A stretch of 64,000 nucleotides of DNA, taken from assembly GCA_018902795.1 (NCBI GenBank), contig JAHIQD010000019.1, forward strand, positions 1 through 64,000, in the 5' to 3' direction. Under the pieces are notes generated by a model. The model did no database searches. It was not told the DNA's origin and saw only the letters and a program-made list of their open reading frames with translations. Made by a program: the position numbers and the translations under genes. Source of the stretch: Bacteroidota bacterium. GTDB lineage: Bacteria > Bacteroidota > Bacteroidia > Flavobacteriales > Weeksellaceae. Below are positions 24,701 through 32,952 of this stretch, in pieces; the first letter of the stretch is position 1; every line of letters starts with the position of its first letter.

Positions 24701-26744
24701 CGATTTTATTTTCTAATTTAAGTAAAAACGCATATTCTAAAGAATCTTCTTTTAAAGATTCAAATCTTCCTGACGCACCGCCGTGACCTGCACTCATATC
24801 GGTTTTAAAAAGCAGCATGTTTGAATCTGTTTTCAGTTCCCGAAGTTTTGCCGTCCATTTTGCCGGTTCCCAATACTGAACCTGAGAATCGTGCAAACCG
24901 GTCGTGATCAGCATATTCGGATAGTTTTTAGCTTCAATATTATCATACGGCGAATACGATTTCATATAATCGTAATATTTTTTCTTTTTCGGATTTCCCC
25001 ACTCGTCAAATTCACCCGTCGTTAAAGGAATGGTTTCATCCAACATGGTGGTAACCACGTCCACAAAAGGAACCTGCGCCACAATTCCGTTAAAAAGATT
25101 AGGTTCGAAATTGATAATTGCGCCCATCAATAGTCCGCCAGCACTTCCGCCCATTGCGTAAAGATGCTTTTCTGAAGTATAGTTTTCGGAGATTAAGTAT
25201 TTTCCGGCATCAATAAAATCAAAGAAAGTATTCTTTTTATAAAGCATTTTCCCGTCTTCATACCACTCTCTTCCTAAATACTCTCCGCCACGAATGTGTG
25301 CAATAGCGTAAATAAATCCTCTGTCGAGAATAGAAAGTCTAACATTTGAAAAACTTGCGTCCACGGTGTGACCGTAACTTCCGTAACCATACAAAAGCAA
25401 TGGAGTGTTTGCAGATTTTTTGGTGTCTTTATGGTAAACCAAAGAAATCGGAACCTGATTTTTTCCGTCCCTGGAAGGCGCCCAAATTCTTTCAGAAATA
25501 TAGTTTTCAGCGAAGAATTTTCCTCCCAAAACCTCATGTTCTTTCAGTATTTTGGTGGTTCTTTCCTTCATGTCGTATTCCAAAGTAGAACTTGGTTTCG
25601 TCAATGAAGTATAACCAAATCTCAGTTTTTCGGTATTGAATTCTAAATTCAAACCAATATAAGCCGTATAAGTTGGATCAGAAAACTCTAAGTAGTGTGA
25701 GTTCCCCGTATGGTTTTCTATGATTTTAATATAAAGCAGACCTTCTGCTCTTTCTTCGATAACTAAATAATCCTTAAAAATTTCAAAACCTTCAAGTAAA
25801 GTTTCTTTACGGTGCGGAATTACTTCTTCCCAGTTTTCCATTCGCGGCGTTGCAACTTTTGTCTTTACAATCTTGAAATTAGTGGCATCATCGGCATTGG
25901 TGATGATATAAAATTCGTCTTCATAATGTTCCACCGAATATTCCAAATCATCGATTCTTGGCTGAATAATGGTCCAGTCTGCCAGAACATTGTCCGCAGG
26001 GATAAAACGCATTTCATCCGAAATGGTGCTTGAGCTTGAAATGAAAATATATTCTAAAGATTTTGTTTTAAAAACGTTTACATCAAAAGTTTCATCTTCT
26101 TCATGAAAAACCAAAACATCCTGTGAAGAATCGGTCCCGAGCTGATGCATAAAAACCTGAAAAGCGCGCAGATTCTGACCTTTTCTGATATAGAAAACAT
26201 GTTTGTTGTCGTTTGCCCAAACCGCTTTTCCTGTTGTATTTAAAATCTGATCCTGAAAAATTTCACCGGTTTCAAGATTTTTAAAACTGATGGTATAAAT
26301 CCGTCTTCCCACATTGTCCGAGGAGAAAGACATGAGTTTATTGTTGGGGGAAACAGCGACACTTCCTATTTCGAAGAATTTTTCGCCTTCTGCGAGGATA
26401 TTTACATCAAGCAGAATTTCTTCTTCATGTTCTAAAGTCTTAAATTTTCTGCTGAAAATTGGATATTCTTTTCCCTTTTCATACCTAACAATATACCAGT
26501 ATTCATTGAAAAAATAGGGCAAACTTTCGTCATCTTCTTTATATCTCGCCTTCATTTCGTCGAAAAGTAACTGCTGGAATTCTTCAGTATCTTTCATCAC
26601 GAAATCGCAGTAAGCGTTTTCTTCTTCCAGATATTTGATAACCTCCGGATTTTCTCTGTTATTCATCCAGAAATAATCGTCAATTCTCCTGTCGCCATGA
26701 ATTTCGAGAACTTTTTCTATCTTTTTTGCTTTTGGAGCATTCAT
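24690..26744 (-). CDS. Prolyl oligopeptidase family (S9A) serine peptidase, oligopeptidase B-like
   Basis: A 684-aa cytoplasmic serine peptidase with an N-terminal beta-propeller (about 70-400) and a C-terminal alpha/beta-hydrolase domain. The nucleophile sits in GGSAGGLLMG (Ser near 533), the Asp in LHDSQVQYW (near 618) and the His in SAGHGGASGR (near 653). The pattern and the opening APKAKKIEKVLEIHGDRRIDDYFW match oligopeptidase B (PtrB), which cuts short peptides after basic residues. No signal peptide is present. It overlaps the following hypothetical gene by 11 nt. Confidence 0.9.
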   Translation of the reverse strand: MNAPKAKKIEKVLEIHGDRRIDDYFWMNNRENPEVIKYLEEENAYCDFVMKDTEEFQQLLFDEMKARYKEDDESLPYFFNEYWYIVRYEKGKEYPIFSRKFKTLEHEEEILLDVNILAEGEKFFEIGSVAVSPNNKLMSFSSDNVGRRIYTISFKNLETGEIFQDQILNTTGKAVWANDNKHVFYIRKGQNLRAFQVFMHQLGTDSSQDVLVFHEEDETFDVNVFKTKSLEYIFISSSSTISDEMRFIPADNVLADWTIIQPRIDDLEYSVEHYEDEFYIITNADDATNFKIVKTKVATPRMENWEEVIPHRKETLLEGFEIFKDYLVIEERAEGLLYIKIIENHTGNSHYLEFSDPTYTAYIGLNLEFNTEKLRFGYTSLTKPSSTLEYDMKERTTKILKEHEVLGGKFFAENYISERIWAPSRDGKNQVPISLVYHKDTKKSANTPLLLYGYGSYGHTVDASFSNVRLSILDRGFIYAIAHIRGGEYLGREWYEDGKMLYKKNTFFDFIDAGKYLISENYTSEKHLYAMGGSAGGLLMGAIINFEPNLFNGIVAQVPFVDVVTTMLDETIPLTTGEFDEWGNPKKKKYYDYMKSYSPYDNIEAKNYPNMLITTGLHDSQVQYWEPAKWTAKLRELKTDSNMLLFKTDMSAGHGGASGRFESLKEDSLEYAFLLKLENKIDGK

Positions 26745-26816
26745 AATGTAGCGTAATTGAATGGACGTTTTCTTCAGATTAAAAAGCCCATAAAGTTATG
26801 ATTTTATAAAAAAATA

Positions 26817-26849
26817 AAAACCATCTTAATCAGAGAAAAAGACGGCTTT
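26817..26849 (-). terminator. Terminator after hemD
   Basis: On the minus strand an 11-bp stem with two G-U pairs (AAAGCCGTCTT / AAGATGGTTTT) is followed by TTATTTTTTT. It lies 25 nt past the hemD stop. Confidence 0.7.
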
Positions 26850-26873
26850 AAATATCAAAATCGGAATAAAATA

Positions 26874-27614
26874 TTATTTATTCATCGTTCTAATGTATTT
26901 TTCAATAGCCATCGTCATCGACGGAGTTTCTTTGCTTGGTGCCATTACATCAACTCTCAACCCAGCTTCAGTTGCAGCTAATTCTGTGGTATTACCGAAA
27001 ACAGCAATCTTGGTATCTTCCTGTTTGAAATCTTTAAAATTCATTCCTAAAGATCTGATTCCCTGAGGACTGAAAAAGACCAACATGTCATAATCTTTAA
27101 TACTGATGTCACTCAAATCGCTGGATACCGTTCTGTACATCGTTGCTTTCGTCCAGTCGATAGGTGATGCTTCCAGAACTTTCAAGATATCCGGGCTTAA
27201 TGTTTCTGCTGCAGGAAGCAGATATTTCTCTGACGGAAATTTCTTAAACAGCGGCATCAGATCAGCAAAAGTTTTCTCACCGAAAGAAATCTTTCTTTTT
27301 CTGTATACGATATGCTTCTGAAGGTAGTTCGCAATCGCTTCCGACTGGCAGATATACCGCATTGAATCGGGAACCGCGAAACGCATTTCCTCCGCAAGAC
27401 GGAAATAATTATCCACTGCATTTTTGCTGGTGAAAATTATACCTGTGTAAAGGGTAAGGTCAATTTTTTGTGTTCTCAGTTCCTTAGCATCTACGCCTTC
27501 AACATGAATAAAAGGTCTGAAATCAATTTTGATTTTTTCCTTTTTTGCCATCTCCAGATATGGTGACGATTCGTTGGGCGCAGGTTGCGAAACTAATATA
27601 GATTTAATTTTCAT
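26874..27614 (-). CDS. hemD: Uroporphyrinogen-III synthase
   Basis: A 246-aa HemD-family enzyme that cyclises hydroxymethylbilane to uroporphyrinogen III for heme and related tetrapyrroles. HemD proteins diverge strongly, but the two-domain Rossmann-like pattern is visible, with IKSILVSQPAP, GIIFTSKNAVDNYF, YLLPAAETLSPD and MLVFFSPQGIRSLG. The start is placed at 27614 because the longer frame adds 36 residues that are the antisense-like tail of the DUF4271 gene. It follows the DUF4271 protein by 10 nt, a pairing common in Flavobacteria. Confidence 0.88.
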   Translation of the reverse strand: MKIKSILVSQPAPNESSPYLEMAKKEKIKIDFRPFIHVEGVDAKELRTQKIDLTLYTGIIFTSKNAVDNYFRLAEEMRFAVPDSMRYICQSEAIANYLQKHIVYRKRKISFGEKTFADLMPLFKKFPSEKYLLPAAETLSPDILKVLEASPIDWTKATMYRTVSSDLSDISIKDYDMLVFFSPQGIRSLGMNFKDFKQEDTKIAVFGNTTELAATEAGLRVDVMAPSKETPSMTMAIEKYIRTMNK

Positions 27615-27624
27615 CATCAAATAA

Positions 27625-28284
27625 TTAAAAAAATAATACTTTCCAAAGTACCAAAACCGGTATAATTTGGAGGGTGCAAATATACAAAAATTTATAATAC
27701 CATGCTTCGGGCAGGATGCCATTATTGTGGAAGATGTAATAAAGGAGTTTAAACAGAAAGATCAGCGAAAACCCGACAAAACAATAGCTCGACATCTGTA
27801 ACTGATCTACCGTATAAAAACTGTTAATTATACATAACACCATCACCACCAGAGAAAAACAGAAATAAAACTTAGAGGCTGTGAAATAAAAAAGCTGCCA
27901 TTTTTTTATAGATCCCGTTCCGGCAAAGAAAATATAGGTTAAAATGTTTTTTACAAAATAGAATGTTGCAACCGTCAGGAATGTAAATCCGAAATTATTG
28001 AGTTCATATCCTGACAGCTTTATGTCACTTACCTTTTGAGGAACGGTAGGCACATAAGATGAAAGAAATACTGCAAAAACAATACAATATACAACACTTA
28101 TGATGATCCAGCTCAGATAATTATTGGCGGAATCATCAAATTTCTGCGTCAGAAACTCCAACACAGTAGAATCCCGCCGCAACGAAATAAGCATAAAGAT
28201 ATAAAGGAAAATACAGCCGATCAGTATAAATACAACCCAATCGTTTTGCTGTGCAATTCTTATCAATTGATCAATTTTTTGCAA
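27625..28284 (-). CDS. DUF4271 integral membrane protein
   Basis: A 219-aa protein with about six to seven membrane helices, recognised as the DUF4271 family that usually sits next to hemD in Flavobacteria. Function is unknown. No ATG is available near the N-terminus; the annotated start is a TTG at 28284. That TTG is also the last three bases of a TATTTTTG -7 box (28282-28289, minus strand), so the true start is more likely the next in-frame TTG at 28266, giving 213 aa. The neighbourhood suggests, without proof, a link to tetrapyrrole metabolism. Confidence 0.75.
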   Translation of the reverse strand: MQKIDQLIRIAQQNDWVVFILIGCIFLYIFMLISLRRDSTVLEFLTQKFDDSANNYLSWIIISVVYCIVFAVFLSSYVPTVPQKVSDIKLSGYELNNFGFTFLTVATFYFVKNILTYIFFAGTGSIKKWQLFYFTASKFYFCFSLVVMVLCIINSFYTVDQLQMSSYCFVGFSLIFLFKLLYYIFHNNGILPEAWYYKFLYICTLQIIPVLVLWKVLFF

Positions 28285-28385
28285 AAATAAGAATATAAAA
28301 GCAATAAATTCTGAGTTTTATTACCAATTAAAACGACCACCATTCCTCTGCTGAGAAATAGCCCAAAAAGAAAGCAGGAAAAGTT

Positions 28386-28393
28386 TATCTTTG
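28386..28393 (+). promoter_or_regulatory. Candidate -7 element of the glycosyltransferase gene
   Basis: TATCTTTG matches TAnnTTTG and lies 16 nt before the ATG at 28410. No clear TTG is seen at the -33 distance. Confidence 0.5.
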
Positions 28394-28409
28394 CAAATTA
28401 ATTACACGG

Positions 28410-29126
28410 ATGAAGAAACTCGTCATTATCCCAACGTACAACGAAAAGGAAAATATTGAAAGTATTATTTCAGCAGTTTTTGCGCTGGAAGAGGGTTACC
28501 ACATCCTTATTGTTGACGATTCATCACCCGACGGGACGGCTGAAATCGTAAAAAATTTACAGAAAAACCACCCACACGACCTCCATTTAAGCATCCGTAA
28601 AGTAAAAGACGGATTAGGAAAAGCATATATCCACGGTTTTAAATGGGCGCTGCAAAACAGCTACGATTACATTTTTGAAATGGATGCCGATTTTTCACAC
28701 AATCCTAAAGACCTGAACAAATTATTTGAAGCCTGTAAAAAGGCTGACATGAGCATTGGTTCGCGATATTCCAAAGGAGTAAATGTGGTAAACTGGCCGA
28801 TGGGAAGGGTTTTGCTTTCCTATTTTGCATCCAAATATGTGCGCGCCGTTTTGGGAATTCCTATTCACGATACGACTGCAGGATTTGTCTGTTTTTCAAG
28901 AAAAGTGCTGGAAGAAATCGGTTTGGATAATATCAAGTTAAAAGGTTACGGATTTCAGATCGAAATGAAATTCCGTGCGTTTAAAAAAGGATTTAAAATA
29001 GTTGAAGTTCCCATCATCTTCACCAACAGAGAATTAGGTGAAAGCAAAATGAATGGCGGCATTATTCACGAAGCCGTTTTTGGGGTATTAAATCTGAAAT
29101 GGAAATCAATCATCGGGAAATTATGA
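28410..29126 (+). CDS. GT2 polyprenol-monophosphomannose synthase-like glycosyltransferase
   Basis: A 238-aa family 2 glycosyltransferase without membrane anchor. It has the dolichol-phosphate mannosyltransferase signature: IPTYNEKENI, IVDDSSPDGTAE, EMDADFSHNP with the D92-A-D94 metal-binding motif, GSRYSKG and the late IIFTNRELGESKM. It likely moves a hexose from a nucleotide sugar to a polyprenyl phosphate at the inner membrane. Its TGA overlaps the ATG of the next gene (ATGA), indicating coupling with the DUF4296 lipoprotein and tgt. Confidence 0.88.
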   Translation: MKKLVIIPTYNEKENIESIISAVFALEEGYHILIVDDSSPDGTAEIVKNLQKNHPHDLHLSIRKVKDGLGKAYIHGFKWALQNSYDYIFEMDADFSHNPKDLNKLFEACKKADMSIGSRYSKGVNVVNWPMGRVLLSYFASKYVRAVLGIPIHDTTAGFVCFSRKVLEEIGLDNIKLKGYGFQIEMKFRAFKKGFKIVEVPIIFTNRELGESKMNGGIIHEAVFGVLNLKWKSIIGKL

Positions 29127-29491
29127 AAAATCTGCTTTTTATTATTTTATCATTTCTGATGCTGAGCTGCTCCGAACTGATAGATCCACCCAAAAACCTT
29201 ATTGCAAAAGACAAGATGTCCGAACTTATTGCAGAGTTTGCGATGAATGATCAGCTCAACAATTTCATCCCGGATACCAATATTGAAAACGCAACCCGAT
29301 ATGCCCTGAAAAAGGAAAATATCAATGCTGCGGATTTTATTGAAAGCTACAAATTTTACACTGCCACCGGAGAAATAGACAAAATCCTTAATAATGCCCA
29401 GGAAATTGTTTTGACAAAAGATCCCGCTGCAAAAGAATATATTGAGAAAAAATTAAAAGAAAATAAAAACGTACCTGCGTTTGCAAGATAA
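29123..29491 (+). CDS. DUF4296 lipoprotein
   Basis: A 122-aa lipoprotein whose signal peptide ends in LMLSC, with the Cys near residue 16. It is followed by SELIDPPKNLIAKDKM and a helical domain typical of DUF4296. The ATG at 29123 overlaps the glycosyltransferase stop; the upstream frame start at 29099 lies deep inside that gene and would spoil the signal peptide. Conserved beside tgt in Flavobacteria. Molecular function is unknown; a surface or envelope role is inferred from lipidation. Confidence 0.82.
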   Translation: MKNLLFIILSFLMLSCSELIDPPKNLIAKDKMSELIAEFAMNDQLNNFIPDTNIENATRYALKKENINAADFIESYKFYTATGEIDKILNNAQEIVLTKDPAAKEYIEKKLKENKNVPAFAR

Positions 29492-29492
29492 T

Positions 29493-30629
29493 ATGATGTC
29501 CCCATTTTTCGAAATCAACAATACCACGACCGGGAAAGCAAGAGCCGGAACCATTTCTACAGATCACGGAACCATCCAAACCCCAATTTTTATGCCTGTG
29601 GGAACGGTGGCCTCAGTAAAAACCGTGCACCAGAGAGAACTAAAAGATGATATTAAGGCACAGATTATATTAGGAAATACCTACCATCTTAACCTACGCC
29701 CAAAAATGGATATCATGGAGGCTGCAGGCGGTTTGCACAAATTCATGAACTGGGATTTACCTATTCTTACAGATTCCGGCGGATATCAGGTATTTTCTTT
29801 ATCAAAATCAAGAAAGCTTACGGAAGAAGGGGTTAAATTTAAATCTCACATTGACGGAAGCCTCCATTTTATTTCTCCTGAAAAATCAATGGAAATTCAG
29901 CGCCAGATTGGTGCAGATATTTTCATGGCTTTTGATGAATGTACGCCATATCCATGTGATTATAATCTGGCCAAAGATTCCATGGAAATGACCCACCGCT
30001 GGCTGAAACGCTGCATCAACTGGACAAACGAAAACCCTGAAATATACGGACATAAACAGAGACTGTTCCCAATTGTTCAGGGCTCTACCTATTCTGATTT
30101 AAGAAAAATTTCTGCAGAATTTATTTCGGAGCAAAATGCTGAAGGCAACGCAATTGGCGGACTTTCTGTTGGCGAGCCGGAAGAAGAAATGTACCGCATC
30201 ACCGATGAAGTCACCGATATTTTACCGAAAGACAAACCGAGATATTTAATGGGAGTAGGAACTCCGTGGAATATTCTTGAATCCATCGGACTGGGCGTTG
30301 ATATGATGGATTGTGTAATGCCGACAAGAAACGCTAGAAACGCGATGCTTTTCACCTGGAACGGCATCATGAACATGAAAAATAAAAAATGGGAAAACGA
30401 TTTTTCTCCTTTGGATGAATTCGGTACGAGTTATGTAGATTCAGCATATTCGAAAGCTTATGTGCGCCATCTTTTTGTTGCGAAAGAGTATTTAGCAAAA
30501 CAGATTGCTTCAGTTCATAACCTAGCATTTTATCTGGATTTGGTAAAAGTGGCAAGAGAACACATTGTGGCCGGCGATTTTTACGAATGGAAAGATTCCG
30601 TTATTCCGATACTGAAACAAAGACTTTAA
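29493..30629 (+). CDS. tgt: tRNA-guanine transglycosylase (queuosine pathway), zinc cysteines absent
   Basis: A 378-aa Tgt-family enzyme that exchanges guanine-34 for preQ1 in GUN-anticodon tRNAs. It has D94 in LTDSGGYQVFSLSK (general base region), D148 in AFDECTPYP, and the nucleophile segment GVDMMDCVMPTRNARN. The usual CxCxxC zinc motif near the C-terminus is missing: the aligned stretch reads FGTSYVDSAYSKAYVRHL, so the three cysteines appear as G, S and D, while the later His (SVHNLAFY) remains. Two adjacent ATGs (29493, 29496) are possible. It follows the DUF4296 gene by 1 nt. Confidence 0.92.
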   Translation: MMSPFFEINNTTTGKARAGTISTDHGTIQTPIFMPVGTVASVKTVHQRELKDDIKAQIILGNTYHLNLRPKMDIMEAAGGLHKFMNWDLPILTDSGGYQVFSLSKSRKLTEEGVKFKSHIDGSLHFISPEKSMEIQRQIGADIFMAFDECTPYPCDYNLAKDSMEMTHRWLKRCINWTNENPEIYGHKQRLFPIVQGSTYSDLRKISAEFISEQNAEGNAIGGLSVGEPEEEMYRITDEVTDILPKDKPRYLMGVGTPWNILESIGLGVDMMDCVMPTRNARNAMLFTWNGIMNMKNKKWENDFSPLDEFGTSYVDSAYSKAYVRHLFVAKEYLAKQIASVHNLAFYLDLVKVAREHIVAGDFYEWKDSVIPILKQRL

Positions 30630-30647
30630 AATTTGCTCTGAAATTCA

Positions 30648-31742
30648 ATGAAAATAATCGATTTATATATCATCAAAAAATACCTCGGAACCTTTGGGTT
30701 CATGTTGGGTTTGCTGACGATTATTGTCTTGGTCATCGATGTGCAGGCGAAGGCGCCAAGGATTGAATCCAACGGTTTTACCGTGACGGAATTCCTCGTG
30801 AATTTTTATCCTTACTGGATCATCAACCTGATCATTACCTTCATGTCGATTTTGGTTTTTATTTCCGTTATTTTCTTTACCTCAAAAATTGCAAATAACA
30901 CCGAAATTGTTGCCGTAATAAGCTCCGGAGCCAGCTTCCACAGGTTTGCAAGACCTTATCTGATGACTTCCAGTTTCATTGCAGTTATTGCACTCCTTAT
31001 CAATCATTTTGTGCTGCCGCTCGCCAATATTAAGAAAAACGAACTGGAACCTTATACTTACAGCGCAGTAAACCGCGAACAGTTCACGGGCAGTGCCGAA
31101 GTATCCACCCAACTTTCGAAAACCGAATATATTTTCATTAAAAGTTACAACAAGAAGGAAAAACGGGGATCAGGCTTTATTTATCAAAAATTCGATAAAA
31201 ACAGGAAATTAATTTATCAGTTAAATGCAAACGAATTTTCCTGGGAAAAGACTAAAAACCATTTTTTACTCAACAATTACCTCGAAAAAACGATTAATAA
31301 GGACGAAACAGAAAAACTATCCAACGGAAATTCACTGACCAAAAGTTTCGGCCATCCGCCGGAAGAACTTTTCCCCGATGTTTTGCTGGGTCAGAATAAA
31401 ACCACGCCGGAACTTATAAAATTCATCAACCGCGAAAAAGAAAAAGGAAATGCCAATCTGAACAGTTACCTGAATGAGCTTTACCAGAGAACTTCAATGC
31501 CTATTTCGGTAATTATCCTCACCATTTTGGGACTGAGTTTATCTTCGCAGAAAAAACGTGGTGGTCTTGGCCTCAACCTCGCGATCGGGATTGCTTTGGC
31601 CTTTGTTTTCGTGTTTTCTTTTGAAGTGCTGAAAGTAGTTTCCGAAAATAAAACTTTAACACCGCTGTTCGCGATGTGGCTGCCTAATCTTGTTTTCGGT
31701 CCGGTTGCGCTTTTTCTTTATTTTAAACGCGCCAATCAGTAA
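30648..31742 (+). CDS. LptF/LptG-family permease (YjgP/YjgQ)
   Basis: A 364-aa inner-membrane protein with three N-terminal helices (about 10-125), a periplasmic jellyroll-like region (about 130-275) and three C-terminal helices (about 280-360). This is the LptF/G layout; the pair forms the transmembrane part of the exporter that lifts LPS from the inner membrane to the Lpt bridge. The opening IIDLYIIKKYLGTFGFMLG is typical. Which of the two paralogues it is cannot be settled here. It starts 18 nt after tgt and its end overlaps birA on the other strand by 7 nt. Confidence 0.9.
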   Translation: MKIIDLYIIKKYLGTFGFMLGLLTIIVLVIDVQAKAPRIESNGFTVTEFLVNFYPYWIINLIITFMSILVFISVIFFTSKIANNTEIVAVISSGASFHRFARPYLMTSSFIAVIALLINHFVLPLANIKKNELEPYTYSAVNREQFTGSAEVSTQLSKTEYIFIKSYNKKEKRGSGFIYQKFDKNRKLIYQLNANEFSWEKTKNHFLLNNYLEKTINKDETEKLSNGNSLTKSFGHPPEELFPDVLLGQNKTTPELIKFINREKEKGNANLNSYLNELYQRTSMPISVIILTILGLSLSSQKKRGGLGLNLAIGIALAFVFVFSFEVLKVVSENKTLTPLFAMWLPNLVFGPVALFLYFKRANQ

Positions 31743-32452
31743 AGAAGCTCAATTTCTTTATGGTAGAATTTTTTCAGACCGTCATTTTCAAGTTCCACCC
31801 AAAGAAAACCGTTTTCATCAGCATTTTTAATAATGCCATTTTGTCTTACTCCATTTAGATTGAAAACCGAAACAACATTTTTTCTGAATAATTTCTGATT
31901 GAGCTTTTCAAGAATTTCTGCTCCTGCAATTTCATGTGTTAAACGCTCCAGCAAAAAATTATAAAGAGAATGAGCCACTTCATCCGGATTGAATTTCAAA
32001 CCCGTTTGCGTCAGTAATGAACCGGCTTTCGGAAGATGAGCAAAATCGGGCTGCAAAATATTGAGTCCGATTCCGATGATGTAATATGGAGTTCCGTGGA
32101 TATTTTTTTTCTCAATTAAGATTCCGGAGACCTTTTTATTCTTAAGAATAATATCATTCGGCCATTTTATTTCTACCGGCGTTTTTGTCATTATGGCAAT
32201 AAAATTAGCCAACAGTACCGCGGTATGAAAATTGAATAAATTATTCCGTATTTTAATATGGTCAGAAGGAACCGCAAGCGTAAAAGCTAAATTTAAGTTT
32301 TCTGAAGATTCCCAGGAATTGCCATACTGCCCTTTACCTTTCGTTTGATTGAAAGTGTAAACAGCATGAAAATCAATGTCATCAGGAGTGAGAAAATGAG
32401 CAATTTCTTCGTTTGTTGAAGCACATTCTTTCAGGTAAATAATTGATGTCAT
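31736..32452 (-). CDS. birA: Biotin--[acetyl-CoA-carboxylase] ligase
   Basis: A 238-aa biotin protein ligase without the N-terminal HTH repressor domain, so it is the class I catalytic form. Key motifs are STNEE, the adenylate-binding loop KGKGQYGNSW, WPNDIILKNKKVSGIL, and a C-terminal SH3-like part ending in LKKFYHKEIELLY. It attaches biotin to the carrier lysine of acetyl-CoA carboxylase and related enzymes. It converges on, and overlaps by 7 nt, the LptF/G gene, and is divergent from rsfS. Confidence 0.93.
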   Translation of the reverse strand: MTSIIYLKECASTNEEIAHFLTPDDIDFHAVYTFNQTKGKGQYGNSWESSENLNLAFTLAVPSDHIKIRNNLFNFHTAVLLANFIAIMTKTPVEIKWPNDIILKNKKVSGILIEKKNIHGTPYYIIGIGLNILQPDFAHLPKAGSLLTQTGLKFNPDEVAHSLYNFLLERLTHEIAGAEILEKLNQKLFRKNVVSVFNLNGVRQNGIIKNADENGFLWVELENDGLKKFYHKEIELLY

Positions 32453-32511
32453 TTATGAAAACTTTAAGAGTTAGAACGGGCAAATTTGACCTAAATTAAA
32501 TAAAAAAACAA

Positions 32512-32519
32512 TAAATTTG
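32512..32519 (+). promoter_or_regulatory. Candidate -7 element of rsfS-ftsH
   Basis: TAAATTTG lies 20 nt before the rsfS ATG. The nearest upstream TTTG (32485-32488) gives a 23-nt spacer, longer than usual. Confidence 0.5.
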
Positions 32520-32539
32520 CAGATTATACAAAATTTTTA

Positions 32540-32902
32540 ATGAACAGAATTACAGAAAAACAGTTGCTTACAGACAAAATCGTGGAGGCAATACAAGATA
32601 CAAAGGGTGAGGATATCATGATTTTTGACTTATCAAACATCGAAAACTCGGTAGCACAGACCTTCATCATCTGCACAGGAAACTCCAACACACAGGTTTC
32701 AGCAATCTCCGGAAATATTGAGAAAAAGGTAAGAAACGAATTACAGGACCGTCCTTGGCATGTAGAAGGAACCGAAAATGCCATGTGGATTTTATTGGAT
32801 TACGTTTCTGTTGTGGTGCACGTTTTCCAGAGAGAAACTCGGGAATATTATGATATTGAAGAACTTTGGGGAGATGCAAAAATCACCAAAATAGAAAATT
32901 AA
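32540..32902 (+). CDS. rsfS: Ribosomal silencing factor RsfS
   Basis: A 120-aa RsfS/Iojap protein that binds L14 on the 50S subunit and blocks subunit joining under starvation. The family pattern is complete: KIVEAIQDTKGEDIMIFDLS, AQTFIICTGNSNTQVSAISGNIE, RPWHVEG, WILLDYVSVVVHVFQRETREYYDIEELWGDA. It is 50 nt upstream of ftsH on the same strand, a conserved pairing in Flavobacteria. Confidence 0.95.
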   Translation: MNRITEKQLLTDKIVEAIQDTKGEDIMIFDLSNIENSVAQTFIICTGNSNTQVSAISGNIEKKVRNELQDRPWHVEGTENAMWILLDYVSVVVHVFQRETREYYDIEELWGDAKITKIEN

Positions 32903-32952
32903 TTTACAGATTTGACGAAATCCTTTTTCGTCAAAATTTTTATAAAAAAGAT

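Noticed and set aside
25274..25607. Several overlapping open frames of 79-87 codons inside the S9 peptidase gene
   Set aside because: They are shadows of a well-supported coding frame with all catalytic motifs.
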